Position numbers and translations under genes: made by a program
Notes under the pieces: model-generated
Databases searched by the model: none
The model's input: the letters and a program-made list of their open reading frames with translations, nothing else
Told to the model about the DNA's origin: nothing
NCBI RefSeq assembly: GCF_027744825.2
Contig: NW_026527056.1
Span: 186,001 to 250,000, forward strand
DNA: 64,000 nucleotides
Origin: Synchiropus splendidus
Lineage: Eukaryota; Chordata; Actinopteri; Syngnathiformes; Callionymidae
Reading direction: 5' to 3'
In this document: positions 1-12,596 of the stretch, in pieces
Position numbering within the stretch: position 1 is the stretch's first letter
Layout of the letters: each line of letters starts with the position of its first letter

Positions 1-752
1 TAGCAGAAAGGGTCTTTCTAGTAGTTGCACATCAAATCTAAACTGTCTGAAGTGTTTTTCCAAAGTTATCAACACTTTTATGTTTGGCGTTCCGAAACCC
101 ACCTTATCTCAGGCTGAAAAGCGTTTTTGTGCATTGTGCCATAACTTTTCAGGGAAGATTCAGAACATGAAATTTTAACCTCCCACTATAGCAGAAAGGG
201 TCTTTCTAGTAGTTGCACATCAAATCTAAGCTGTCTGAAGTGTTTTTCAAAAGTTATCAACACTTTTATGTTTGGCGTTCCGAAACCCACCTTATCTCAG
301 GCTGAAAAGCGTTTTTGTGCATTGTGCCATAACTTTTCAGGAAAGCTTCAGAACATGAAATTTTAACCTCCCACTATAGCAGAAAGGGTCTTTCTAGTAG
401 TTGCACATCAAATCTAAACTGTCTGAAGTGTTTTTCCAAAGTTATCAACACTTTTATGTTTGGCGTTCCGAAACCCACCTTATCTCAGGCTGGAAAGCGT
501 TTTTACGCATTGTGCCATAACTTTTCAGGGAAGCTTCAGAACATGAAATTTTAACCTCCCACTATAGCAGAAAGGGTCTTTCTAGTAGGTGCACATCAAA
601 TCTAAGCTCTCTGAAGTGTTTTTCGAAAGTTATCAACACTTTTATGTTTGGCGTTCCGAAACCCACCTTATCTCAGGCTGAAAAGCGTTTTTGTGCATTG
701 TGCCATAACTTTTCAGGGAAGGTTCAGAACATGACATTTTAACCTCCCACTA

Positions 753-1692
753 TAGCAGAAAGGGTCTTTCTAGTAGTTGCACATCAAATCTAAACTGTCT
801 GAAGTGTTTTTCCAAAGTTATCAACACTTTTATGTTTGGCGTTCCGAAACCCACCTTATCTCAGGCTGAAAAGCGTTTTTGTGCATTGTGCCATAACTTT
901 TCAGGGAAGCTTCAGAACATGAAATTTTAACCTCCCACTATATCAGAAAGGGTCTTTCTAGTAGTTGCACATCAAATCTAAGCTGTCTGAAGTGTTTTTC
1001 AAAAGTTATCAACACTTTTATGTTTGGCGTTCCGAAACCCACCTTATCTCAGGCTGAAAAGCGTTTTTGTGCATTGTGCCATAACTTTTCAGGAAAGCTT
1101 CAGAACATGAAATTTTAACCTCCCACTATAGCAGAAAGGGTCTTTCTAGTAGTTGCACATCAAATCTAAACTGTCTGAAGTGTTTTTCCAAAGTTATCAA
1201 CACTTTTATGTTTGGCGTTCCGAAACCCACCTTATCTCAGGCTGAAAAGCGTTTTTACGCATTGTGCCATAACTTTTCAGGGAAGCTTCAGAACATGAAA
1301 TTTTAACCTCCCACTATAGCAGAAAGGGTCTTTCTAGTAGGTGCACATCAAATCTAAGCTCTCTGAAGTGTTTTTCGAAAGTTATCAACACTTTTATGTT
1401 TGGCGTTCCGAAACCCACCTTATCTCAGGCTGAAAAGCGTTTTTGTGCATTGTGCCATAACTTTTCAGGGAAGCTACAGAACATGAAATTTTAACCTCCC
1501 ACTATAGCAGAAAGGGTCTTTCTAGTAGTTGCACATCAAATATAAACTGTCTGAAGTGTTTTTCCAAAGTTATTAACACTTTTATGTTTGGCGTTCCGAA
1601 ACCCACCTTATCTCAGGCTGAAAAGCGTTTTTGTGCATTGTGCCATAACTTTTCAGGGAAGCTTCAGAACATGAAATTTTAACCTCCCACTA
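753..1692. repeat. Representative 940-bp higher-order unit (A-B-C-D-E)
   Basis: Five consecutive monomers show one of each recurrent subtype. A at 753: aaactgtc, ccaaag, ttgtgc. B at 941: 'tatcag' start, aagctgtc, caaaag, ggaaagc. C at 1129: ttacgc. D at 1317: ggtgcac, aagctctc, cgaaag. E at 1505: tattaac. The same order, or the four-part A-B-C-D, recurs through both satellite blocks, with local loss or doubling of E, C or A. This shows that the array evolved by amplification of multimers rather than only by single-monomer exchange. Confidence 0.8.
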
Positions 1693-4600
1693 TAGCAGAA
1701 AGGGTCTTTCTAGTAGTTGCACATCAAATCTAAACTGTCTGAAGTGTTTTTCCAAAGTTATCAACACTTTTATGTTTGGCGTTCCGAAACCCACCTTATC
1801 TCAGGCTGAAAAGCGTTTTTACGCATTGTGCCATAACTTTTCAGGGAAGCTTCAGAACATGAAATTTTAACCTCCCACTATAGCAGAAAGGGTCTTTCTA
1901 GTAGGTGCACATCAAATCTAAGCTCTCTGAAGTGTTTTTCGAAAGTTATCAACACTTTTATGTTTGGCGTTCCGAAACCCACCTTATCTCAGGCTGAAAA
2001 GCGTTTTTGTGCATTGTGCCATAACTTTTCAGGAAAGCTTCAGAACATGAAATTTTAACCTCCCACTATAGCAGAAAGGGTCTTTCTAGTAGTTGCACAT
2101 CAAATCTAAACTGTCTGAAGTGTTTTTCGAAAGTTATCAACACTTTTATGTTTGGCGTTCCGAAACCCACCTTATCTCAGGCTGAAAAGCGTTTTTGTGC
2201 ATTGTGCCATAACTTTTCAGGAAAGCTTCAGAACATGAAATTTTAACCTCCCACTATAGCAGAAAGCGTCTTTCTAGTAGTTGCACATCAAATCTAAACT
2301 GTCTGAAGTGTTTTTCCAAAGTTATTAACACTTTTATGTTTGGCGTTCCGAAACCCACCTTATCTCAGGCTGAAAAGCGTTTTTGTGCATTGTGCCATAA
2401 CTTTTCAGGGAAGCTTCAGAACATGAAATTTTAAGCTCCCACTATAGCAGAAAGGGTCTTTCTAGTAGTTGCACATCAAATCTAAACTGTCTGAAGTGTT
2501 TTTCCAAAGTTATTAACACTTTTATGTTTGGCGTTCCGAAACCCACCTTATCTCAGGCTGAAAAGCGTTTTTGTGCATTGTGCCATAACTTTTCAGGGAA
2601 GCTTCAGAACATGAAATTTTAACCTCCCACTATAGCAGAAATGGTCTTTCTAGTAGTTGAACATCAAATCTAAACTGTCTGAAGTGTTTTTCCAAAGTTA
2701 TCAACACTTTTATGTTTGGCGTTCCGAAACCCACCTTATCTCAGGCTGAAAAGCGTTTTTGTGCATTGTGCCATAACTTTTCAGGGAAGCTTCAGAACAT
2801 GAAATTTTAACCTCCCACTATAGCAGAAAGGGTCTTTCTAGTAGTTGCACATCAAATCTAAACTGACTGAAGTGTTTTTCCAAAGTTATCAACACTTTTA
2901 TGTTTGGCGTTCCGAAACCCACCTTATCTCAGGCTGAAAAGCGTTTTTACGCATTGTGCCATAACCTTTCAGGGAAGCTTCAGAACATGAAATTTTAACC
3001 TCCCACTATAGCAGAAAGGGTCTTTCTAGTAGTTGCACATCAAATCTAAACTGTCTGAAGTGTTTTTCCAAAGTTATCAACACTTTTATGTTTGGCGTTC
3101 CGAAACCCACCTTATCTCAGGCTGAAAAGCGTTTTTACGCATTGTGCCATAACTTTTCAGGGAACCTTCAGAACATGAAATTTTAACCTCCCACTATAGC
3201 AGAAAGGGTCTTTCTAGTAGGTGCAGATCAAATCTAAGCTGTCTGAAGTGTTTTTCGAAAGTTATCAACACTTTTATGTTTGGCGTTCCGAAACCCACCT
3301 TATCTCAGGCTGAAAAGCGTTTTTGTGCATTGTGCCATAACTTTTCAGGGAAGCTTCAGAACATGAAATTTTAACCTCCCACTATAGCAGAAAGGGTCTT
3401 TCTAGTAGTTGCACATCAAATCTAAACTGTCTGAAGTGTTTTTCCAAAGTTATTAACACTTTTATGTTTGGCGTTCCGAAACCCACCTTATCTCAGGCTG
3501 AAAAGCGTTTTTGTGCATTGTGCCATAACTTTTCAGGGAAGCTTCAGAACATGAAATTTTAACCTTCCACTATAGCAGAAAGGGTCTTTCTAGTAGTTGC
3601 ACATCAAATCTAAACTGTCTGAAGTGTTTTTCCAAAGTTATCAACACTTTTATGTTTGGCGTTCCGAAACCCACCTTATCTCAGGCTGAAAAGCGTTTTT
3701 GTGCATTGTGCCATAACTTTTCAGGGAAGCTTCAGAACATGAAATTTTAACCTCCCACTATAGCAGAAAGGGTCTTTCTAGTAGTTGCACATCAAATCTA
3801 AGCTGTCTGAAGTGTTTTTCAAAAGTTATCAACACTTTTATGTTTGGCGTTCCGAAACCCACCTTATCTCAGGCTGAAAAGCGTTTTTGTGCATTGTGCC
3901 ATAACTTTTCAGGAAAGCTTCAGAACATGAAATTTTAACCTCCCACTATAGCAGAAAGGGTCTTTCTAGTAGTTGCACATCAAATCTAAACTGTCTGAAG
4001 TGTTTTTCCAAAGTTATCAACACTTTTATGTTTGGCGTTCCGAAACCCACCTTATCTCAGGCTGAAAAGCGTTTTTGTGCATTGTGCCATAACTTTTCAG
4101 GGAAGCTTCAGAACATGAAATTTTAACCTCCCACTATAGCAGAAAGGGTCTTTCTAGTAGTTGCACATCAAATCTAAGCTGTCTGAAGTGTTTTTCCAAA
4201 GTTATCAACACTTTTATGTTTGGCGTTCCGAAACCCACCTTATCTCAGGCTGAAAAGCGTTTTTGTGCATTGTGCCATAACTTTTCAGGGAAGCTTCAGA
4301 ACATGAAATTTTAACCTCCCACTATAGCAGATAGGGTCTTTCTAGTAGTTGCACATCAAATCTAAACTGTCTGAAGTGTTTTTCCAAAGTTATCAACACT
4401 TTTATGTTTGGCGTTCCGAAACCCACCTTATCTCAGGCTGAAAAGCGTTTTTACGCATTGTGCCATAACTTTTCAGGGAAGCTTCAGAACATGAAATTTT
4501 AACCTCCCACTATAGCAGAAAGGGTCTTTCTAGTAGGTGCACATCAAATCTATGCTCTCTGAAGTGTTTTTCGAAAGTTATCAACACTTTTATGTTTGGC

Positions 4601-7600
4601 GTTCCGAAACCCACCTTATCTCAGGCTGAAAAGCGTTTTTGTGCATTGTGCCATAACTTTTCAGGGAAGCTTCAGAACATGAAATTTTAACCTCCCACTA
4701 TAGCAGAAAGGGTCTTTCTAGTAGTTGCACATCAAATCTAAACTGTCTGAAGTGTTTTTCCAAAGTTATCAACACTTTTATGTTTGGCGTTCCGAAACCC
4801 ACCTTATCTCAGGCTGAAAAGCGCTTTTGTGCATTGTGCCATAACTTTTCAGGGAAGCTTCAGAACATGAAATTTTAACCTCCCACTATATCAGAAAGGG
4901 TCTTTCTAGTAGTTGCACATCAAATCTAAGCTGTCTGAAGTGTTTTTCAAAAGTTATCAACACTTTTATGTTTGGCGTTCCGAAACCCACCTTATCTCAG
5001 GCTGAAAAGCGTTTTTGTGCATTGTGCCATAACTTTTCAGGAAAGCTTCAGAACATGAAATTTTAACCTCCCACTATAGCAGAAAGGGTCTTTCTAGTAG
5101 TTGCACATCAAATCTAAACTGTCTGAAGTGTTTTTCCAAAGTTATCAACACTTTTATGTTTGGCGTTCCGAAACCCACCTTATCTCAGGCTGAAAAGCGT
5201 TTTTACGCATTGTGCCATAACTTTTCAGGGAAGCTTCAGAACATGAAATTTTAACCTCCCACTATAGCAGAAAGGGTCTTTCTAGTAGGTGCACATCAAA
5301 TCTAAGCTCTCTGAAGTGTTTTTCGAAAGTTATCAACACTTTTATGTTTGGCGTTCCGAAACCCACCTTATCTCAGGCTGAAAAGCGTTTTTGTGCATTG
5401 TGCCATAACTTTTCAGGGAAGCTTCAGAACATGAAATTTTAACCTCCCACTATAGCAGAAAGGGTCTTTCTAGTAGTTGCACATCAAATCTAAACTGTCT
5501 GAAGTGTTTTTCCAAAGTTATTAACACTTTTATGTTTGGCGTTCCGAAACCCACCTTATCTCAGGCTGAAAAGCGTTTTTGTGCATTGTGCCATAACTTT
5601 TCAGGGAAGCTTCAGAACATGAAATTTTAACCTCCCACTATAGCAGAAAGGGTCTTTCTAGTAGTTGCACATCAAATCTAAACTGTCTGAAGTGTTTTTC
5701 CAAAGTTATCAACACTTTTATGTTTGGCGTTCCGAAACCCACCTTATCTCAGGCTGAAAAGCGTTTTTACGCATTGTGCCATAACTTTTCAGGGAAGCTT
5801 CAGAACATGAAATTTTAACCTCCCACTATAGCAGAAAGGGTCTTTCTAGTAGGTGCACATCAAATCTAAGCTGTCTGAAGTGTTTTTCGAAAGTTATCAA
5901 CACTTTTATGTTTGGCGTTCCGAAACCCACCTTATCTCAGGCTGAAAAGCGTTTTTGTGCATTGTGCCATAACTTTTCAGGGAAGCTTCAGAACATGAAA
6001 TTTTAACCTCCCACTATAGCAGAAAGGGTCTTTCTAGTAGTTGCACATCAAATCTAAGCTGTCTGAAGTGTTTTTCCAAAGTTATCAACACTTTTATGTT
6101 TGGCGTTCCGAAACCCACCTTATCTCAGGCTGAAAAGCGTTTTTACGCATTGTGCCATAACTTTTCAGGGAAGCTTCAGAACATGAAATTTTAACCTCCC
6201 ACTATAGCAGAAAGGGTCTTTCTAGTAGGTGCACATCAAATCTAAGCTCTCTGAAGTGTTTTTCGAAAGTTATCAACACTTTTATGTTTGGCGTTCCGAA
6301 ACCCACCTTATCTCAGGCTGAAAAGCGTTTTTGTGCATTGTGCCATAACTTTTCAGGGAAGCTTCAGAACATGAAATTTTAACCTCCCACTATAGCAGAA
6401 AGGGTCTTTCTAGTAGTTGCACATCAAATCTAAACTGTCTGAAGTGTTTTTCCAAAGTTATTAACACTTTTATGTTTGGCGTTCCGAAACCCACCTTATC
6501 TCAGGCTGAAAAGCGTTTTTGTGCATTGTGCCATAACTTTTCAGGGAAGCTTCAGAACATGAAATTTTAACCTCCCACTATAGCAGAAAGGGTCTTTCTA
6601 GTAGTTGAACATCAAATCTAAACTGTCTGAAGTGTTTTTCCAAAGTTATCAACACTTTTATGTTTGGCGTTCCGAAACCCACCTTATCTCAGGCTGAAAA
6701 GCGTTTTTGTTCATTGTGCCATAACTTTTCAGGGAAGCTTCAGAACATGAAATTTTAACCTCCCACTATAGCAGAAAGGGTCTTTCTAGTAGTTGCACAT
6801 CAAATCTAAACTGTCTGAAGTGTTTTTCCAAAGTTATCAACACTTTTATGTTTGGCGTTCCGAAACCCACCTTATCTCAGGCTGAAAAGCGTTTTTACGC
6901 ATTGTGCCATAACTTTTCAGGGAAGCTTCAGAACATGAAATTTTAACCTCCCACTATAGCAGAAAGGGTCTTTCTAGTAGTTGCACATCAAATCTAAACT
7001 GTCTGAAGTGTTTTTCCAAAGTTATCAACACTTTTATGTTTGGCGTTCCGAAACCCACCTTATCTCAGGCTGAAAAGCGTTTTTGTGCATTGTGCCATAA
7101 CTTTTCAGGGAAGCTTCAGAACATGAAATTTTAACCTCCCACTATAGCAGAAAGGGTCTTTCTAGTAGTTGCACATCAAATCTAAGCTGTCTGAAGTGTT
7201 TTTCAAAAGTTATCAACACTTTTATGTTTGGCGTTCCGAAACCCACCTTATCTCAGGCTGAAAAGCGTTTTTGTGCATTGTGCCATAACTTTTCAGGGAA
7301 GCTTCAGAACATGAAATTTTAACCTCCCACTATAGCAGAAAGGGTCTTTCTAGTAGTTGCACATCAAATCTAAACTGTCTGAAGTGTTTTTCCAAAGTTA
7401 TCAACACTTTTATGTTTGGCGTTCCGAAACCCACCTTATCTCAGGCTGAAAAGCGTTTTTACGCATTGTGCCATAACTTTTCAGGGAAGCTTCAGAACAT
7501 GAAATTTTAACCTCCCACTATAGCAGAAAGGGTCTTTCTAGTAGGTGCACATCAAATCTAAGCTCTCTGAAGTGTTTTTCGAAAGTTATCAACACTTTTA

Positions 7601-10600
7601 TGTTTGGCGTTCCGAAACCCACCTTATTTCAGGCTGAAAAGCGTTTTTGTGCATTGTGCCATAACTTTTCAGGGAAGCTTCAGAACATGAAATTTTAACC
7701 TCCCACTATAGCAGAAAGGGTCTTTCTAGTAGTTGCACATCAAATCTAAACTGTCTGAAGTGTTTTTCCAAAGTTATCAACACTTTTATGTTTGGCGTTC
7801 CGAAACCCACCTTATCTCAGGCTGAAAAGCGTTTTTGTGCATTGTGCCATAACTTTTCAGGGAAGCTTCAGAACATGAAATTTTAACCTCCCACTATATC
7901 AGAAAGGGTCTTTCTAGTAGTTGCACATCAAATCTAAGCTGTCTGAAGTGTTTTTCAAAAGTTATCAACACTTTTATGTTTGGCGTTCCGAAACCCACCT
8001 TATCTCAGGCTGAAAAGCGTTTTTGTGCATTGTGCCATAACTTTTCAGGAAAGCTTCAGAACATGAAATTTTAACCTCCCACTATAGCAGAAAGGGTCTT
8101 TCTAGTAGTTGCACATCAAATCTAAACTGTCTGAAGTGTTTTTCCAAAGTTATCAACACTTTTATGTTTGGCGTTCCGAAACCCACCTTATCTCAGGCTG
8201 AAAAGCGTTTTTACGCATTGTGCCATAACTTTTCAGGGAAGCTTCAGAACATGAAATTTTAACCTCCCACTATAGCAGAAAGGGTCTTTCTAGTAGGTGC
8301 ACATCAAATCTAAGCTCTCTGAAGTGTTTTTCGAAAGTTATCAACACTTTTATGTTTGGCGTTCCGAAACCCACCTTATCTCAGGCTGAAAAGCGTTTTT
8401 GTGCATTGTGCCATAACTTTTCAGGGAAGCTTCAGAACATGAAATTTAAACCTCCCACTATAGCAGAAAGGGTCTTTCTAGTAGTTGCACATCAAATCTA
8501 AACTGTCTGAAGTGTTTTTCCAAAGTTATTAACACTTTTATGTTTGGCGTTCCGAAACCCACCTTATCTCAGGCTGAAAAGCGTTTTTGTGCATTTTGCC
8601 ATAACTTTTCAGGGAAGCTTCAGAACATGAAATTTTAACCTCCCACTATAGCAGAAAGGGTCTTTCTAGTAGTTGCACATCAAATCTAAACTGTCTGAAG
8701 TGTTTTTCCAAAGTTATCAACACTTTTATGTTTGGCGTTCCGAAACCCACCTTATCTCAGGCTGAAAAGCGTTTTTACGCATTGTGCCATAACTTTTCAG
8801 GGAAGCTTCAGAACATGAAATTTTAACCTCCCACTATAGCAGAAAGGGTCTTTCTAGTAGGTGCACATCAAATCTAAGCTGTCTGAAGTGTTTTTCGAAA
8901 GTTATCAACACTTTTATGTTTGGCGATCCGAAACCCACCTTATCTCAGGCTGAAAAGCGTTTTTGTGCATTGTGCCATAACTTTTCAGGGAAGCTTCAGA
9001 ACATGAAATTTTAACCTCCCACTATAGCAGAAAGGGTCTTTCTAGTAGTTGCACATCAAATCTAAGCTGTCTGAAGTGTTTTTCCAAAGTTATCAACACT
9101 TTTATGTTTGGCGTTCCGAAACCCACCTTATCTCAGGCTGAAAAGCGTTTTTACGCATTGTGCCATAACTTTTCAGGGAAGCTTCAGAACATGAAATTTT
9201 AACCTCCCACTATAGCAGAAAGGGTCTTTCTAGTAGGTGCACATCAAATCTAAGCTCTCTGAAGTGTTTTTCGAAAGTTATCAACACTTTTATGTTTGGC
9301 GTTCCGATACCCACCTTATCTCAGGCTGAAAAGCGTTTTTGTGCATTGTGCCATAACTTTTCAGGAAAGCTTCAGAACATGAAATTTTAACCTCCCACTA
9401 TAGCAGAAAGGGTCTTTCTAGTAGTTGCACATCAAATCTAAACTGTCTGAAGTGTTTTTCCAAAGTTATTAACACTTTTATGTTTGGCGTTCCGAAACCC
9501 ACCTTATCTCAGGCTGAAAAGCGTTTTTGTGCATTGTGCCATAACTTTTCAGGGAAGCTTCAGAACATGAAATTTTAACCTCCCACTATAGCAGAAAGGG
9601 TCTTTCTAGTAGTTGCACATCAAATCTAAACTGTCTGAAGTGTTTTTCCAAAGTTATCAACACTTTTATGTTTGGCGTTCCGAAACCCACCTTATCTCAG
9701 GCTGAAAAGCGTTTTTACGCATTGTGCCATAACTTTTCAGGGAAGCTTCAGAACATGAAATTTTAACCTCCCACTATAGCAGAAAGGGTCTTTCTAGTAG
9801 GTGCACATCAAATCTAAGCTCTCTGAAGTGTTTTTCGAAAGTTATCAACACTTTTATGTTTGGCGTTCCGAAACCAACCTTATCTCAGGCTGAAAAGCGT
9901 TTTTGTGCATTGTGCCATAACTTTTCAGGGAAGCTTCAGAACATGAAATTTTAACCTCCCACTATAGCAGAAAGGGTCTTTCTAGTAGTTGCACATCAAA
10001 TCTAAACTGTCTGAAGTGTTTTTCCAAAGTTATTAACACTTTTATGTTTGGCGTCCCGAAACCCACCTTATCTCAGGCTGAAAAGCGTTTTTGTGCATTG
10101 TGCCATAACTTTTCAGGGAAGCTTCAGAACATGAAATTTTAACCTCCCACTATAGCAGAAAGGGTCTTTCTAGTAGTTGCACATCAAATCTAAACTGTCT
10201 GAAGTGTTTTTCCAAAGTTATTAACACTTTTATGTTTGGCGTTCCGAAACCCACCTTATCTCAGGCTGAAAAGCGTTTTTGTGCATTGTGCCATAACTTT
10301 TCAGGGAAGCTTCAGAACATGAAATTTTAACCTCCCACTATAGCAGAAAGGGTCTTTCTAGTAGGTGCACATCAAATCTAAACTGTCTGAAGTGTTTTTC
10401 CAAAGTTATCAACACTTTTATGTTTGGCGTTCCGAAACCCACCTTATCTCAGGCTGAAAAGCGTTTTTACGCATTGTGCCATAACTTTTCAGGGAAGCTT
10501 CAGAACATGAAATTTTAACCTCCCACTATAGCAGAAAGGGTCTTTCTAGTAGGTGCACATCAAATCTAAGCTGTCTGAAGTGTTTTTCGAAAGTTATTAA

Positions 10601-10699
10601 CACTTTTATGTTTGGCGTTCCGAAACCCACCTTATCTCAGGCTGAAAAGCGTTTTTGTGCATTGTGCCATAACTTTTCAGGGAAGCTTCAGAACATGAA

Positions 10700-12580
10700 A
10701 TTTTAACCTCCCACTATAGCAGAAAGGGTCTTTCTCGTAGTTGCACATCAAATCTAAGCTGTCTGAAGTGTTTTTCAAAAGTTATCAACACTTTTATGTT
10801 TGGCGTTCCGAAACCCACCTTATCTCAGGCTGAAAAGCGTTTTTGTGCATTGTGCCATAACTTTTCAGGAAAGCTTCAGAACATGAAATTTTAACCTCCC
10901 ACTATAGCAGAAAGGGTCTTTCTAGTAGGTGCACATCAAATCTAAGCTCTCTGAAGTGTTTTTCGAAAGTTATCAACACTTTTATGTTTGGCGTTCCGAA
11001 ACCCACCTTATCTCAGGCTGAAAAGCGTTTTTGTGCATTGTGCCATAACTTTTCAGGGAAGCTTCAGAACATGAAATTTTAACCTCCCACTATAGCAGAA
11101 AGGGTCTTTCTAGTAGTTGCACATCAAATCTAAACTGTCTGAAGTGTTTTTCCAAAGTTATTAACACTTTTATGTTTGGCGTTCCGAAACCCACCTTATC
11201 TCAGGCTGAAAAGCGTTTTCGTGCATTGTGCCATAACTTTTCAGGGAACCTTCAGAACATGAAATTTTAACCTCCCACTATAGCAGAAAGGGTCTTTCTA
11301 GTAGTTGCACATCAAATCTAAACTGTCTGAAGTGTTTTTCCAAAGTTATCAACACTTTTATGTTTGGCGTTCCGAAACCCACCTTATCTCAGGCTGAAAA
11401 GCGTTTTTACGCATTGTGCCATAACTTTTCAGGGAAGCTTCAGAACATGAAATTTTAACCTCCCACTATAGCAGAAAGGGTCTTTCTAGTAGGTGCACAT
11501 CAGATCTAAGCTCTCTGAAGTGTTTTTCGAAAGTTATCAACACTTTTATGTTTGGCGTTCCGAAACCCACCTTATCTCAGGCTGAAAAGCGTTTTTGTGC
11601 ATTGTGCCATAACTTTTCAGGGAAGCTTCAGAACATGAAATTTTAACCTCCCACTATAGCAGAAAGGGTCTTTCTCGTAGTTGCACATCAAATCTAAGCT
11701 GTCTGAAGTGTTTTTCAAAAGTTATCAACACTTTTATGTTTGGCGTTCCGAAACCCACCTTATCTCAGGCTGAAAAGCGTTTTTGTGCATTGTGCCATAA
11801 CTTTTCAGGAAAGCTTCAGAACATGAAATTTTAACCTCCCACTATAGCAGAAAGGGTCTTTCTAGTAGGTGCACATCAAATCTAAGCTCTCTGAAGTGTT
11901 TTTCGAAAGTTATCAACACTTTTATGTTTGGCGTTCCGAAACCCACCTTATCTCAGGCTGAAAAGCGTTTTTGTGCATTGTGCCATAACTTTTCAGGGAA
12001 GCTTCAGAACATGAAATTTTAACCTCCCACTATAGCAGAAAGGGTCTTTCTAGTAGTTGCACATCAAATCTAAACTGTCTGAAGTGTTTTTCCAAAGTTA
12101 TTAACACTTTTATGTTTGGCGTTCCGAAACCCACCTTATCTCAGGCTGAAAAGCGTTTTCGTGCATTGTGCCATAACTTTTCAGGGAACCTTCAGAACAT
12201 GAAATTTTAACCTCCCACTATAGCAGAAAGGGTCTTTCTAGTAGTTGCACATCAAATCTAAACTGTCTGAAGTGTTTTTCCAAAGTTATCAACACTTTTA
12301 TGTTTGGCGTTCCGAAACCCACCTTATCTCAGGCTGAAAAGCGTTTTTACGCATTGTGCCATAACTTTTCAGGGAAGCTTCAGAACATGAAATTTTAACC
12401 TCCCACTATAGCAGAAAGGGTCTTTCTAGTAGGTGCACATCAGATCTAAGCTCTCTGAAGTGTTTTTCGAAAGTTATCAACACTTTTATGTTTGGCGTTC
12501 CGAAACCCACCTTATCTCAGGCTGAAAAGCGTTTTTGTGCATTGTGCCATAACTTTTCAGGGAAGCTTCAGAACATGAAA
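10700..12580. repeat. Tandem duplication of a 5-monomer (940-bp) satellite unit
   Basis: Private mutations repeat at exactly 940 bp. 'tttctcgtag' occurs at 10731 and 11671; 'gcgttttcgtgc' near 11213 and 12153; 'cacatcagatc' near 11498 and 12438; 'gggaacctt' near 11245 and 12185. Because these changes are rare elsewhere, the two blocks are copies of one parental 940-bp unit. Outer limits are approximate. A related 'cagatc' monomer also occurs near 18266. Confidence 0.85.
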
Positions 12581-12596
12581 TTTTAACCTCCCACTA

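Noticed and set aside
753..940. CENP-B box in the satellite monomer
   Set aside because: The closest stretches ('ttccgaaaccc' and its complement) do not give the TTCG-N4-A-N2-CGGG core on either strand.
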